Shown here piece by piece: positions 46,601 through 58,600 of a stretch of 64,000 nt of DNA (position 1 is its first letter; each line of letters starts with the position of its first letter). Both the position numbers and the translations under genes were made by a program. The DNA is from Liolophura sinensis. Lineage: Eukaryota > Mollusca > Polyplacophora > Chitonida > Chitonidae. The stretch is taken from contig NC_088304.1 in NCBI RefSeq assembly GCF_032854445.1, positions 35,017,551 through 35,081,550 of the forward strand. The letters are read 5' to 3'. The notes beneath the pieces were generated by a model. The model was not told the DNA's origin, did not search any database, and saw only the letters and a list, made by a program, of their open reading frames with translations.

Positions 46601-49600
46601 CAAACATACAAACTCTGCTAGTTGTGATACTGTGATGGGAAGCAAACATTCAAACTCTGTTAGTTGTGATACTGTGATGGGAAGCAAACATACAAACTCT
46701 GTTAGTTGTGATACTGTGATGAGAAGCAAACATACAAACTCTGCTATTTGTGATACCCTGATTGGAAACAAACATACAAACTCTGTTAGTTGTGATACTG
46801 TGATGAGAAGCTCGCTGTGTTGGCAGTAGTGTCTTCTGTGTGTCAGTAATTACTGAGGCAGTAATATATGTACTGCTTATACATATGTTCACATTCTAAC
46901 TGGTCCATATCAAGCCATTGTTCCAACACCCCTCACCCGCCACCAACCCCCACCCACCTCTTTCGTATCCATTTCCAGGCTTGGCAACTTTGGATTACTT
47001 TTGCCGAACATCATAGTCAGGGACATCTGCTAAATGTACAGGGGCTTTTTTCCCCAAAGCCTCGTGTACGTGGAAGTCCTGGTGTGATGAAATTTACACA
47101 ACAACAGCCATTAACTGTGATTTATTCCCCAGTTAAATTTCTTGTAAGCTTAACTATTTCTGAATCACTGCAATTTGCATCTGTGAAATTGAAAAACTGA
47201 CAAAGTAAACGGCAGTACTTTCCATAATCACATGTCTTTAGTACTGAAATAAAATGGCTACCATCAAGGCAGGTAATTCCTTGAAAAGGGCATTAACCTA
47301 TGCACTGTGACAATATGGAATACTAGTATGTGCCCGCAACTTCCATGGCAACTGCTTTAACCTTCAACCTTTTCGCATGTTTGCAAGGTGTTTACTCAAG
47401 CGTACTCTGAAGCCATTATACTGCATAGGCTGATAAAATTATACTTTTTGTGAAGCCCTGAAATTGAACAATCCAATCAATGGAGTTGTGTCTCCAAAAT
47501 CAATTTTAAAATTTGCCTAAATTACACTGAAATTTGCTTTTTCATGTGCGAAAATGTTGAGGAATTAGGTACCACTGGTACTGTTATCTACATGTAGGTA
47601 TAATGCTGCCGTGGTAGTTGTGTGTATGTAGGGCTACATGTGCTGTGTGAAACAGCTTCAAGGACACTAAACCAGTGCTTCCTGACTAGTATAGAACCAT
47701 GGTTGATGTTAATTTCAAAGGTTTTTTGTTCTAGGAGCGGTTCCTGCCCACTGCTAACCACATGAGGATTGCCCGCACCTTTGTCAAGTACATCCACTTC
47801 TTTGCTAATAGCGCCTCCCCAGAGGTTATCTCTCCATATCAACCTCCTGCTGTCAACCCTCTTGACAAGTTCAAAAGGTAAGACTCTTGTTTATATCTCT
47901 GGAGGGAGTTCAAACCTAGCCTGTGACAATTATTAAGAACTTTGTAGTAAACTTTTCCCTTTTTTTCTATTTGCTCTTCATATGTCTTGTGTACATTCCA
48001 AATTTGTCTTGAAGCTTATAGTTAAAATGTTTTGTTAGGCTGTGAAATTTATATAGATGGAGTGTAAACATGTTCTTTAAATATATTGCGCAGATACTGA
48101 TAGTTACATGGTTATTCAGTGATAGGATATGGAAATATATGGTGTCAGTAATTCTCACCATCAAATATGAAGGTTGTTGACACCATATATTTCCATATCA
48201 CTGAGTAAGCACATAACCAACTTACCCTGCGAAAGACCCATCAGTTTAGTGCAGAAGACCGATGTATAAGTGAATCGCTTCAGTGAGGTGACCGTTGTAT
48301 TCACAACCCAGCAAACAGAGATAACCTACTCAGCAGACACATTTTAGGTCATCTGCAGTCTTCGGGACTGTATATGTACCTGCGTGACCGTTGTTGTCCG
48401 GTGATAAGCGGACTATTTTGTCTGTTGAGGGGTACACATGTACACCTGCTATTAGATGGAATATTGGGAGTTGTCAGATGGGAGACAAGTAATGTTCAGT
48501 ACATGCTGACATCCTCTGTCTTAAGCTGAGTATTTCTGTCTGATGAGGGGTACACATGTAGTACGTGCCATTAGATGGAATATTGGGAGTTGTCAGCTGG
48601 GAGACAAGTAATGTTGAGCACATGCTGACATCCTCTGTCTTAAGCTGAGTATTTCTGTCTGATGAGGGGTACACATGTAGTACGTGCCATTAGATGGAAT
48701 ATTGGGAGTTGTCAGCTGGGAGACAAGTAATGTTGAGCACATGCTGACATCCTCTGTCTTAAGCTGAGTATTTCTGTCTGATGAGGGGTACACATGTAGT
48801 ACGTGCCATTAGATGGAATATTGGGAGTTGTCAGCTGGGAGACAAGTAATGTTGAGCACATGCTGACATCCTCTGTCTTAAGCTGAGTATTTCTGTCTGT
48901 TGAGGGTACACATGTTGTATGTGCCATTAGATGGAATATTGGGAGTTGTCAGCTGGGAGACAAGTAATGTTGAGCACATGCTGACATCCTCTGTCTTAAG
49001 CTGAGTATTTCTGTCTGATGAGGGGTACACATGTAGTACGTGCCATTAGATGGAATATTGGGAGTTGTCAGCTGGGAGACAAGTAATGTTGAGCACATGC
49101 TGACATCCTCTGTCTTAAGCTGAGTATTTCTGTCTGTTGAGGGTACACATGTTGTATGTGCCATTAGATGGAATATTGGGAGTTGTCAGCTGGGAGACAA
49201 GTAATGTTGAGCACATGCTGACATCCTCTGTCTTAAGCTGAGTATTTCTGTCTGATGAGGGGTACACATGTAGTACGTGCCATTAGATGGAATATTGGGA
49301 GTTGTCAGCTGGGAGACAAGTAATGTTGAGCACATGCTGACATCCTCTGTCTTAAGCTGAGTATTTCTGTCTGTTGAGGGTACACATGTTGTATGTGCCA
49401 TTAGATGGAATATTGGGAGTTGTCAGCTGGGAGACAAGTAATGTTCAGTACATGCTGACATCCTCTGTCTTAAGCTGAGTATTTCTGTCTGATGAGGGGT
49501 ACACATGTAGTACGTGCCATTAGATGGAATATTGGGAGTTGTCAGCTGGGAGACAAGTAATGTTGAGCACATGCTGACATCCTCTGTCTTAAGCTGAGTA

Positions 49601-52600
49601 TTTCTGTCTGTTGAGGGTACACATGTTGTATGTGCCATTAGATGGAATATTGGGAGTTGTCAGCTGGGAGACAAGTAATGTTCAGTACATGCTGACATCC
49701 TCTGTCTTAAGCTGAATATTTCTGTCTGTTGAGGGTACACATGTAGTATGTGCCATTAGATGGAATATTGGGAGTTGTCAGCTGGGAGACAAGTAATGTT
49801 GAGCACATGCTGACATCCTCTGTCTTAAGCTGAATGTTTCTGATATCCCATGAAATGGCATACACTGTATATTAAATCAAAGAAAAAAGTGTCATTAAAA
49901 ACAGATTGAAAGCTCAGCGTCTGTACTATACTTTGAACAGCAGTTGTTTATTTATTTGATTGGTGTTTTGCGCCATACTCAAGAATATTTCACTTACACG
50001 ACGGCGACCAGCATTATGGTGCGAACCTGAGGGAACCCACGACCATCCGCAAGTTGCTGGAAGACCTTCCCAAGTACGGTTGGAGAGGATGCCGGCCTCT
50101 ATTGGTTAGAGGCTCCTGGTTCATTGCACAGTGCTGGCATGTTAACCAGCTCGCCCACGTAGGCCGATGAATTGCTGTTAACTGATTGTCTGATGGTTAC
50201 CTCTCAGCCAATATTGTCCAAGTGGTATAGTTGTACCAGACGGCATCCGTCCGTCTGTCCATATCTATGTCTAGAACAGTGTATCCCAAGTTCACCAAAC
50301 TTACACCACACTTACACCTTGGAATGAGAAAGAAGTCTATTGATTTTCTGTGAAATGTTATAAAAGGCTTGTAAGCACTCTATCTCCAGAGCAGTTTATG
50401 CCAAATTCACCAAACTTACACCACACTTACACCTGTAAAATGTATAGACTTCAGCGACCTTGATCTTTTTCTTCAAGGTCATGGGGGGTCAATTAAGTTA
50501 AGTTTTATATAAGAGGCTGCAACGGGAGTCTGAAATAAACAGGCACCTAAATAAGTACACTCCTGCTTCATTTTTCACAACTTTCTAAATGCCACTCAGA
50601 GAAGATCTACACATTATTACAAACCACTGTTAAAGTTGGATCTATTCATGACATTGTACATGTGCTCAAGGCTGAGGAGTTTTAAGTGCATTGCACACTG
50701 TTTTTTAGTTTACAGTATGACCATATTTCTGAAACATTTTTCTCAAACTGTGGGCAGCGGACTGCTGGAAAATCATGGTACTGAGTGTACTGACAGATCA
50801 TTGTACTGAGTGTACTGACCAGTCATTGTACTGAGTGTACTGACCAATCATTGTACTGAGTGTAATGACCAATCATTGTATTGAGTGTACTGACCAATCA
50901 TTGTATTGAGTGTACTGACCAGTCATTGTACTGAGTGTACTGTTGTACTGAATGTACTGACCAGTCATTGTACTGAGTGTAATGACCAATCATTGTATTG
51001 AGTGTACTGACCAATCATTGTATTGAGTGTACTGACCAGTCATTGTACTGAGTGTACTGACCAGTCATTGTACTGAGTGTACTGACCAATCATTGTATTG
51101 AGTGTACTGACCAGTCATTGTACTGAGTGTACTGATAGGTCATTGTACTAAGTGTACTGACCAGTCATTGTACTGAGGGTACTGGCCAGTCATTGTACTG
51201 AATGTACTGACCAATCACTGTACTGAGTGTACTGACCAATCATTGTAATGAGTATACTGACAGGTCATTGTCCTGAGTGTACTGACAGGTCATTGTACTG
51301 AGTGTACTGACCAGTCATTGTACTGAGTGTAATGACCAATCATTGTACTGAGTGTAATGACCAATCATTGTATTGAGTGTACTGACCAATCATTGTATTG
51401 AGTGTACTGACCAGTCATTGTACTGAGTGTACTGTTGTACTGAATGTACTGACCAGTCATTGTACTGAGTGTAATGACCAATCATTGTATTGAGTGTACT
51501 GACCAATCATTGTATTGAGTGTACTGACCAGTCATTGTACTGAGTGTACTGACCAGTCATTGTACTGAGTGTACTGACCAATCATTGTATTGAGTGTACT
51601 GACCAGTCATTGTACTGAGTGTACTGACAGGTCATTGTACTGAGTGTACTGACAGGTCATTGTACTAAGTGTACTGACCAGTCATTGTACTGAGGGTACT
51701 GGCCAGTCATTGTACTGAATGTACTGACCAATCACTGTACTGAGTGTACTGACCAATCATTGTAATGAGTATACTGACAGGTCATTGTCCTGAGTGTACT
51801 GACAGGTCATTGTACTGAGTGTACTGACCAGTCATTGTACTGAGTGTAATGACCAATCATTGTACTGAGTGTAATGACCAATCATTGTATTGAGTGTACT
51901 GACCAATCATTGTATTGAGTGTACTGACCAGTCATTGTACTGAGTGTACTGTTGTACTGAATGTACTGACCAGTCATTGTACTGAGTGTAATGACCAATC
52001 ATTGTATTGAGTGTACTGACCAATCATTGTATTGAGTGTACTGACCAGTCATTGTACTGAGTGTACTGACCAGTCATTGTACTGAGTGTACTGACCAATC
52101 ATTGTATTGAGTGTACTGACCAGTCATTGTACTGAGTGTACTGACAGGTCATTGTACTAAGTGTACTGACCAGTCATTGTACTGAGGGTACTGGCCAGTC
52201 ATTGTACTGAATGTACTGACCAATCACTGTACTGAGTGTACTGACCAATCATTGTAATGAGTATACTGACAGGTCATTGTCCTGAGTGTACTGACAGGTC
52301 ATTGTACTGAGTGTACTGACCAGTCATTGTACTGAATGTACTGACCAATCATTGTACTGAGTGTAATGACCAGTCATTGTACTGAGTGTAATGACCAATC
52401 ATTGTACTGAGTGTACTGACCAATCATTGTATTGAGTGTACTGACCAGTCATTGTACTGAGGGTACTGGCCAGTCATTGTACTGAATGTACTGACCAGTC
52501 ATTGTACTGAGTGTACTGACCAATCATTGTACTGAGTGTACTGACCAATCATTGTCTTGAGTGTACTGACCAATCATTGTATTGAGTGTACTGACCAGTC

Positions 52601-55600
52601 ATTGTACTGAGTGTACTGACCAACCATTGTACTGAGTGTACTGACCAGTCATTATACTGAGTGTACTGACCAGTCATTGTACTGATTGTACTGACCAATC
52701 ATTGTACTGAGTGTAATGACCAATCATTGTACTGAGTGTAATGACCAATCATTGTATTGAGTGTACTGACCAATCATTGTACTGAGTGTAATGACCAATC
52801 ATTACATTGAGTGTACTGACCAGTCATTGTACTGAGTGTACTGACCAATCATTGTACTGAATGTACTGACCAGTCATTGTACTGAGTGTACTGACCAATC
52901 ATTGTACTGAGTGTACTGACCAATCATTGTCTTGAGTGTACTGACCAATCATTGTATTGAGTGTACTGACCAGTCATTGTACTGAGTGTACTGACCAACC
53001 ATTGTACTGAGTGTACTGACCAGTCATTATACTGAGTGTACTGACCAATCATTGTACTGAGTGTAATGACCAATCATTGTACTGAGTGTAATGACCAATC
53101 ATTGTACTGAGTGTAATGACCAATCATTGTATTGAGTGTACTGACCAATCATTGTACTGAGTGTAATGACCAATCATTACATTGAGTGTACTGACCAGTC
53201 ATTGTACTGAGTGTACTGACCAATCATTGTACTGGGTGTACTGAACAATCATTGTACTGAGTGTAATGACCAACCATTGTACTGAGGGTACTGACCAGTC
53301 ATTGTACTGAGTGTACTGACCAATCATTATACTGAGTGTACTGACCAGTCATTGTACTGAGTGTACTGACCAACCATTGTACTGAGTGTACTGACCAAAC
53401 ATTGTACTGAGTGTACTGACCAATCATTGTATTGAGTGTACTGACCAGTCATTGTACTGAGTGTACTGACCAATCATTGTATTGAGTGTACTGACCAATC
53501 ATTGTACTGAGTGTAATGACCAATCATTGTACTGAGTGTAATGATCAATCATTGTATTGAGTGTACTGACCAGTCATTGTACTGAGGGTACTGACCAACC
53601 ATTGTACTGAGGGTACTCGCCAGTCATTGTACTGAGTGTACTGACCAATCATTGTACTGAGTGTAATGACCAATCATTGTATTGAGTGTACTGACCAGTC
53701 ATTGTACTGAGGGCACTGGCCAATCATTGTACTGAGGGTACTCGCCAGTCATTGTACTGAGTGTAATGACCAATCATTGTACTGAGTGTAATGACCAATC
53801 ATTGTACTGAGTGTAATGACCAGTCATTGTACTGAGTGTACTGACCAACCATTGTACTGAGTGTACTGACGAATCATTGTACTGGGTGTACTGATCAAAA
53901 AAAAGAAGGAATCACACTTTGAGGTATAATAATATTTGATATTGCCTCCGAACAGTACATAAAGTGTAAGTTATGTTGGTCACATGAGCTATAAAGCAGA
54001 AGAATTGTGCGCTTGAGTCATGACATTAATGCATGACTACTATGCTTTCCTACAAGGTATGCAGCATGTAACTGTACCATATCATGACTTTCTGCCTTAT
54101 CATACAGGTGTGTCCGTCAGCAAGTCATACGGAAAAAACTGTACTCCTTTCTACGACATGCCTTTGACAGATGGCCCCTGGACTCCTCATTTAGACTAGT
54201 AAGTGCTATATGCAATCTCGAGAAAGACTGATCCGCTATCATTCCATAAACTCACTACAAAGAAGCGGCTGGTAAATATTTACCACAGTTTTGGAACGAC
54301 CTTAATAAGGCTCTCTTTGGACTTACTTTTATTGTATCAATCATTCTTTACAGAACAAGGCATTTCTTAAAATATACAACTTTTTAACTTATTACATTAC
54401 ATGGAAGAAAGTTTCATGGTGTAAGTGTAAAAATTCCTGAGTAAAACAGAACAGAATTAATTAAACAAATTAGTGAAATAATTAAAGCATTCACGGTAAT
54501 GTTTTCTTTTGCTCAGGTGTTGGAGACTTGGCTAAGTTACATCCAACCCTGGCGTTACAGTGATCTCACCCAAATCAACGCTAGTCTGGAGAGGCTGCAT
54601 GAACAAGATGACAAACAGATTGACGAGCGATGGTAACTTCTAGTCAAGGAGCAGTATTCTCCAGAGTTGAAAACACTGGAGTTATCTGTGCAGGCTTGTT
54701 AATGAAGAAAATTCAGCTCTCTTAATGAGGAAAATTCCGCATGGCTGACATAAATGACGACACTTTTTTTACTTGTAATAAACTACTCATTCTGATCAAC
54801 ATTTACTAAGTTGTTGTCTGGTCATAAAGTTTTAGAGGGTGGTTACTTTTGTCATAAGATTTTATTACATGATCCAGTTTCATTGTTGATGTTGTATAGT
54901 GAACACAACAACACACTAAACCTGTATTCGGTTGCCAACGGAAAAAAAATGGCTAGTTTATAAATTACAATGTTCAGCTTTTGCAGAATGCTGTGGCTAA
55001 TTACCAGGGTTGTTCACATGAGTATGTTAGACTGTGGACTTGTGTTTTCTTTTGTTTTGTGTTTTTTGTCTTTGATCTGGAGTGATTGTCAGGAATCCAG
55101 ATTTGGCTTAAGTCTGTTTGTAACTACTAGAATGCAGATTGAAGGGGCTATACTGCAGATTTTTGGCTGAAAATCCATGTTCAGTAATCAGATCAAACTT
55201 TCTGTATGTACCAAGAATATGTAAATTTATTGCCTTCCAGTAAAATAAATGTTTTTCTCTCTGTATATTCCCACAGGTCAAAGTTTATTCATGAGAACCT
55301 GTTGTTCTACACAGTGCTGTGGAGACAGTTCTTCCCACACGTGTTCCGTATGGACCTGACATCTCCCTTCAGTTCCTACATGCTCTACAGAGTTGTCAAG
55401 GTATGTGTATCCGCGGGAATTCCGTCCTAATTGGTGGCCTAGTGGTGAGAGCGTCAGACCTGGGATCATACCCCATTAGGGTCATACAAAGGCTTTAAAA
55501 ATGATGCTTTTTGCTGCCTCGCTCGGCACTCAGCACTGAGAGGATAGAGCAAGGAAGACCGACTTGTTGGCATGGTGTCTGTATTATTTGACTGTGGGGG

Positions 55601-58600
55601 GATGTCCTTTTCTTTTTCTTCATGTTGTGTTTGATTTACTTTAATTAGTGAAATGTGTGGACTAGCTTCATTTCAGTACTAAAACTAATCCATTGTATGA
55701 TTTAAAGCACCTGCCAAGCAACCAAACAAACTATTAAATCAATATTTGCACATATGCGTTAAGTACCTGTAAGGTAGAAATCAATAAACATACAAAATAT
55801 CCCAGATATGTATTTGCAAATGTAAGTAAGAATAGAGGAATAGAATAAGTAAGAATAGAGGAACAGATTTACATTTCTCAAGTGTATGCAAGTGTATGTA
55901 AAATGGTACAGATCAAAATGCTCTTGTATTTGTAGGTTTTGTCATCACCGAATCTGACAAACATCATAGAACAAGGTAACGCTTTGTGGTTCTCTCTTTG
56001 ACTCATAAGATATTGGTTCATTTCCAGTCTCAGACACAGAGCAAATCCCCAAAGATTCCTCTGGTGCCATTGTTCCTGGCCGCATTTTTTTGTCATGAAT
56101 AAGCTGCTTTTGCTCTCAACTTTGTACTCCACTTTGTTTTCTAGTTGAAATTTTGCAAGATCTCACATTACACAAGGGTTGGGTGCTAATTTTGGTGGCC
56201 TTTGATTTATCCTATCCTATTGATGACATGCTTACTACATTAAAACTTTATGTTGTAATTCTATTTTCACTACATACGTGGGAAGGTCTGCCAGCAACTT
56301 GCAGATGGTCATGTGTTCCGGTCCCCTACCTGGTTTCATCCCACCAAAAGTCTGGTCATCGTTGGATTAGTGAAATATTCTTGTGTGTAATGTAAAACAC
56401 CAATCAAGTAATAACTATTCACACTAACTTGTAGCAAAACCAAGGGGAAAGTGTCACTTTGAAATGCTGCCATTTTATTGGCCATAGACAGCAGCTAAAG
56501 TCTCAGACTATGCCACTGAAGTCCAACTCATTCTGACCTCTGCTCCGGACGTACGTGAGAAGGTCTTTTAGCAACTTGCGGATGGTCGTGGGTTTCCCCT
56601 GGCACTGATTTCCTCCCACCATAAATCTGGCCACCGTCGTATAAGTGAAATATTCTTGAGTATGGCGTAAAACACCAATCAAATAAATAAATAAATATAT
56701 CTTAGGCCACTGTCCAGGACTGGGTGTTAATTTGACCACAGCTGCTCTGTTGTGTCAAGTGCAATAGCGCGAAGCCTGAATTTCAGATGTGACGTATAAG
56801 GGGGTGAGGTTGCTCTTTAGGCCGTCCAGGTGGTCTTGTATGATGTTCATTGGCGACCATTTACTTTCAAGACCACTCTACAGGTGAACATCTATGGGTC
56901 AGTGTGAAATATTATCAGTTACTTGCAAAAGGCTGATGGTTTATTCCAGGTACTCTCAGTTTCCACCATCTACGAATGTCACTGCTGATATATATTATGG
57001 GAAAAATTTTTAATCAACAATAAAATAAACAACTATTTAACAGTAGATACTGTTGAAATTTTCCCAGCGGAGGGTTTGCTATACGACAGTATCACACCAT
57101 TCAGCCATGTCCCCATGGGCTCGGATCTGGGAGGCAGTTTTCTGGCTCTGGACCGTGGTAACCTGGGTGCCCTGATCCACCAGCAGCTGTCAGAGCTGGA
57201 GAGACCAGGATTTGTCTACCAGCCCATGTTTGGGGAGGACACGCTCCATAAGGTAACGCGTGTAATATTTGTGGTTAAAGGAGCTCATGCTGGCTTCCTC
57301 TGCAGTAGTATGTCTGCCAGCAACCTGCTGATGGTCGTGGGTGTTGGTGTTGGCCGCTGTCGTATAAGTTCAATATTCTTGAGTAAGTGGTATAACACTA
57401 ATCAAACAAATAAACAAATGAATAAATAAATCAATTGAAGAAAACAATTTGTGACGTGGCTCATACAATATAGGCCTAAAAAACGATGCTAATTTCATTT
57501 GTTTTGTAAATTCAAAGCTTTTCTTAGTCAGCTGTGTTTTAGGTGGGTTTACTGGTGCAATAGGTCCTCAGTCCATCAAAAGGCTGCACATCCAATGTGA
57601 CTGTGACTTCATATTCAACACCTGCCTTATTGTCTTATCTTGTAGGTGGGTGTCCTGGTGCGACAGATCATGAGCGCCCACTCTGCCGTCAAAGCCCTTC
57701 AGGACCAGGCTGCCTCCTCCTCGTCTAAGGGCTGGTTCTCTTGGCTTAACTTCTCCCTGTTTGACAGCTCTAAGGCATACGGCGATCTCACCAAGGGGGA
57801 GGTGAAGAAGCTGGACATGCACCTTAACTACTCACTGACCAAACTGTGTGAGATGTACCAGGTAAATAAGACGAAACTGTGCGAGGTGTACCAGGTAAAT
57901 CAGACCAAACTGTGCAAGATGTACCAGGTAAATCAGACCAAACTGTGCCAGGTGTACCAGGTAAATCAGACCAAACTGTGCCAGGTGTACCAGGTAAATC
58001 AGACAGTAATTGCTGAAGTTATTGTCATATTTGTAGAATACAAACTACTGGCCGATCAAACTGTGCTAGGTGCACCAGGTAAATCAGACCAAACTGTGCA
58101 AGATGTATCAGGTAAGTCAGTTCAGTGATTGCTGAAGTTATTGTCATATTTGTAGAATACAAACCACTGGCCGATCAAACTGTGCGAGGTGTATCAGGTA
58201 AGTCAGTCAGTGATTGCTGAAGTTATTGTTATATTTGTAGAATACAAACTACTGGCCGATCAAACTGTGCGAGGTGTATCAGGTAAGTCAGTCAGTGATT
58301 GCTGAAGTTATTGTCATATTTGTAGAATACAAACCACTGGCTTATCAAATTGTGTGAGGTGTATCAGGTAAGTCAGCCAGTGATTGCTGAAGTTATTGTC
58401 ATATTTGTAGAATACAAACTACTGGCTGATCAAGCTGTGCGAGGTGTATCAGGTAAGTCAGTTCAGTGATTGCTGAAGTTATTGTTATATTTGTAGAATA
58501 CAAACTATTCGCTGATCAAATTGTGTGAGGTGTATCAGGTAAGTCAGTTCAGTGATTGTTGAAGTTATTGTTATATTTGTAGAATACAAACCACTGGCTT

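Larger units (their letters stand above)
35553..47734 (+). other. SMPD4 intron 7 (12.2 kb, rich in tandem arrays)
   Basis: The largest intron. Six tandem arrays (listed separately) occupy more than half of 37.9-46.8 kb. Two intervals (37334-37491, 46979-47143) are open and flanked by splice-like sites but lack recognisable similarity. Confidence 0.8.
47878..54107 (+). other. SMPD4 intron 8
   Basis: 6.2 kb. Holds a hairpin (48126-48199), a 119-bp array, a SINE-1, a dispersed repeat near 50215-50520 and a 25-bp array. No exon candidate seen. Confidence 0.8.
55976..57067 (+). other. SMPD4 intron 12
   Basis: 1,092 bp with two SINE-1 fragments in the sense direction; otherwise unremarkable. Confidence 0.75.

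Noticed and set aside
44337-46812. Long open frames (up to 552 codons) over the 42-bp array
   Set aside because: Frames are open because the repeat period is a multiple of three. Several overlapping frames on both strands are equally open, and there is no splice or homology evidence.
57994-58128. Exon 14 read-through to the stop at 58126-58128 as the normal end of SMPD4
   Set aside because: Exons 15 and 16 are clearly conserved SMPD4 sequence in the same phase, so termination here could only be a minor isoform.
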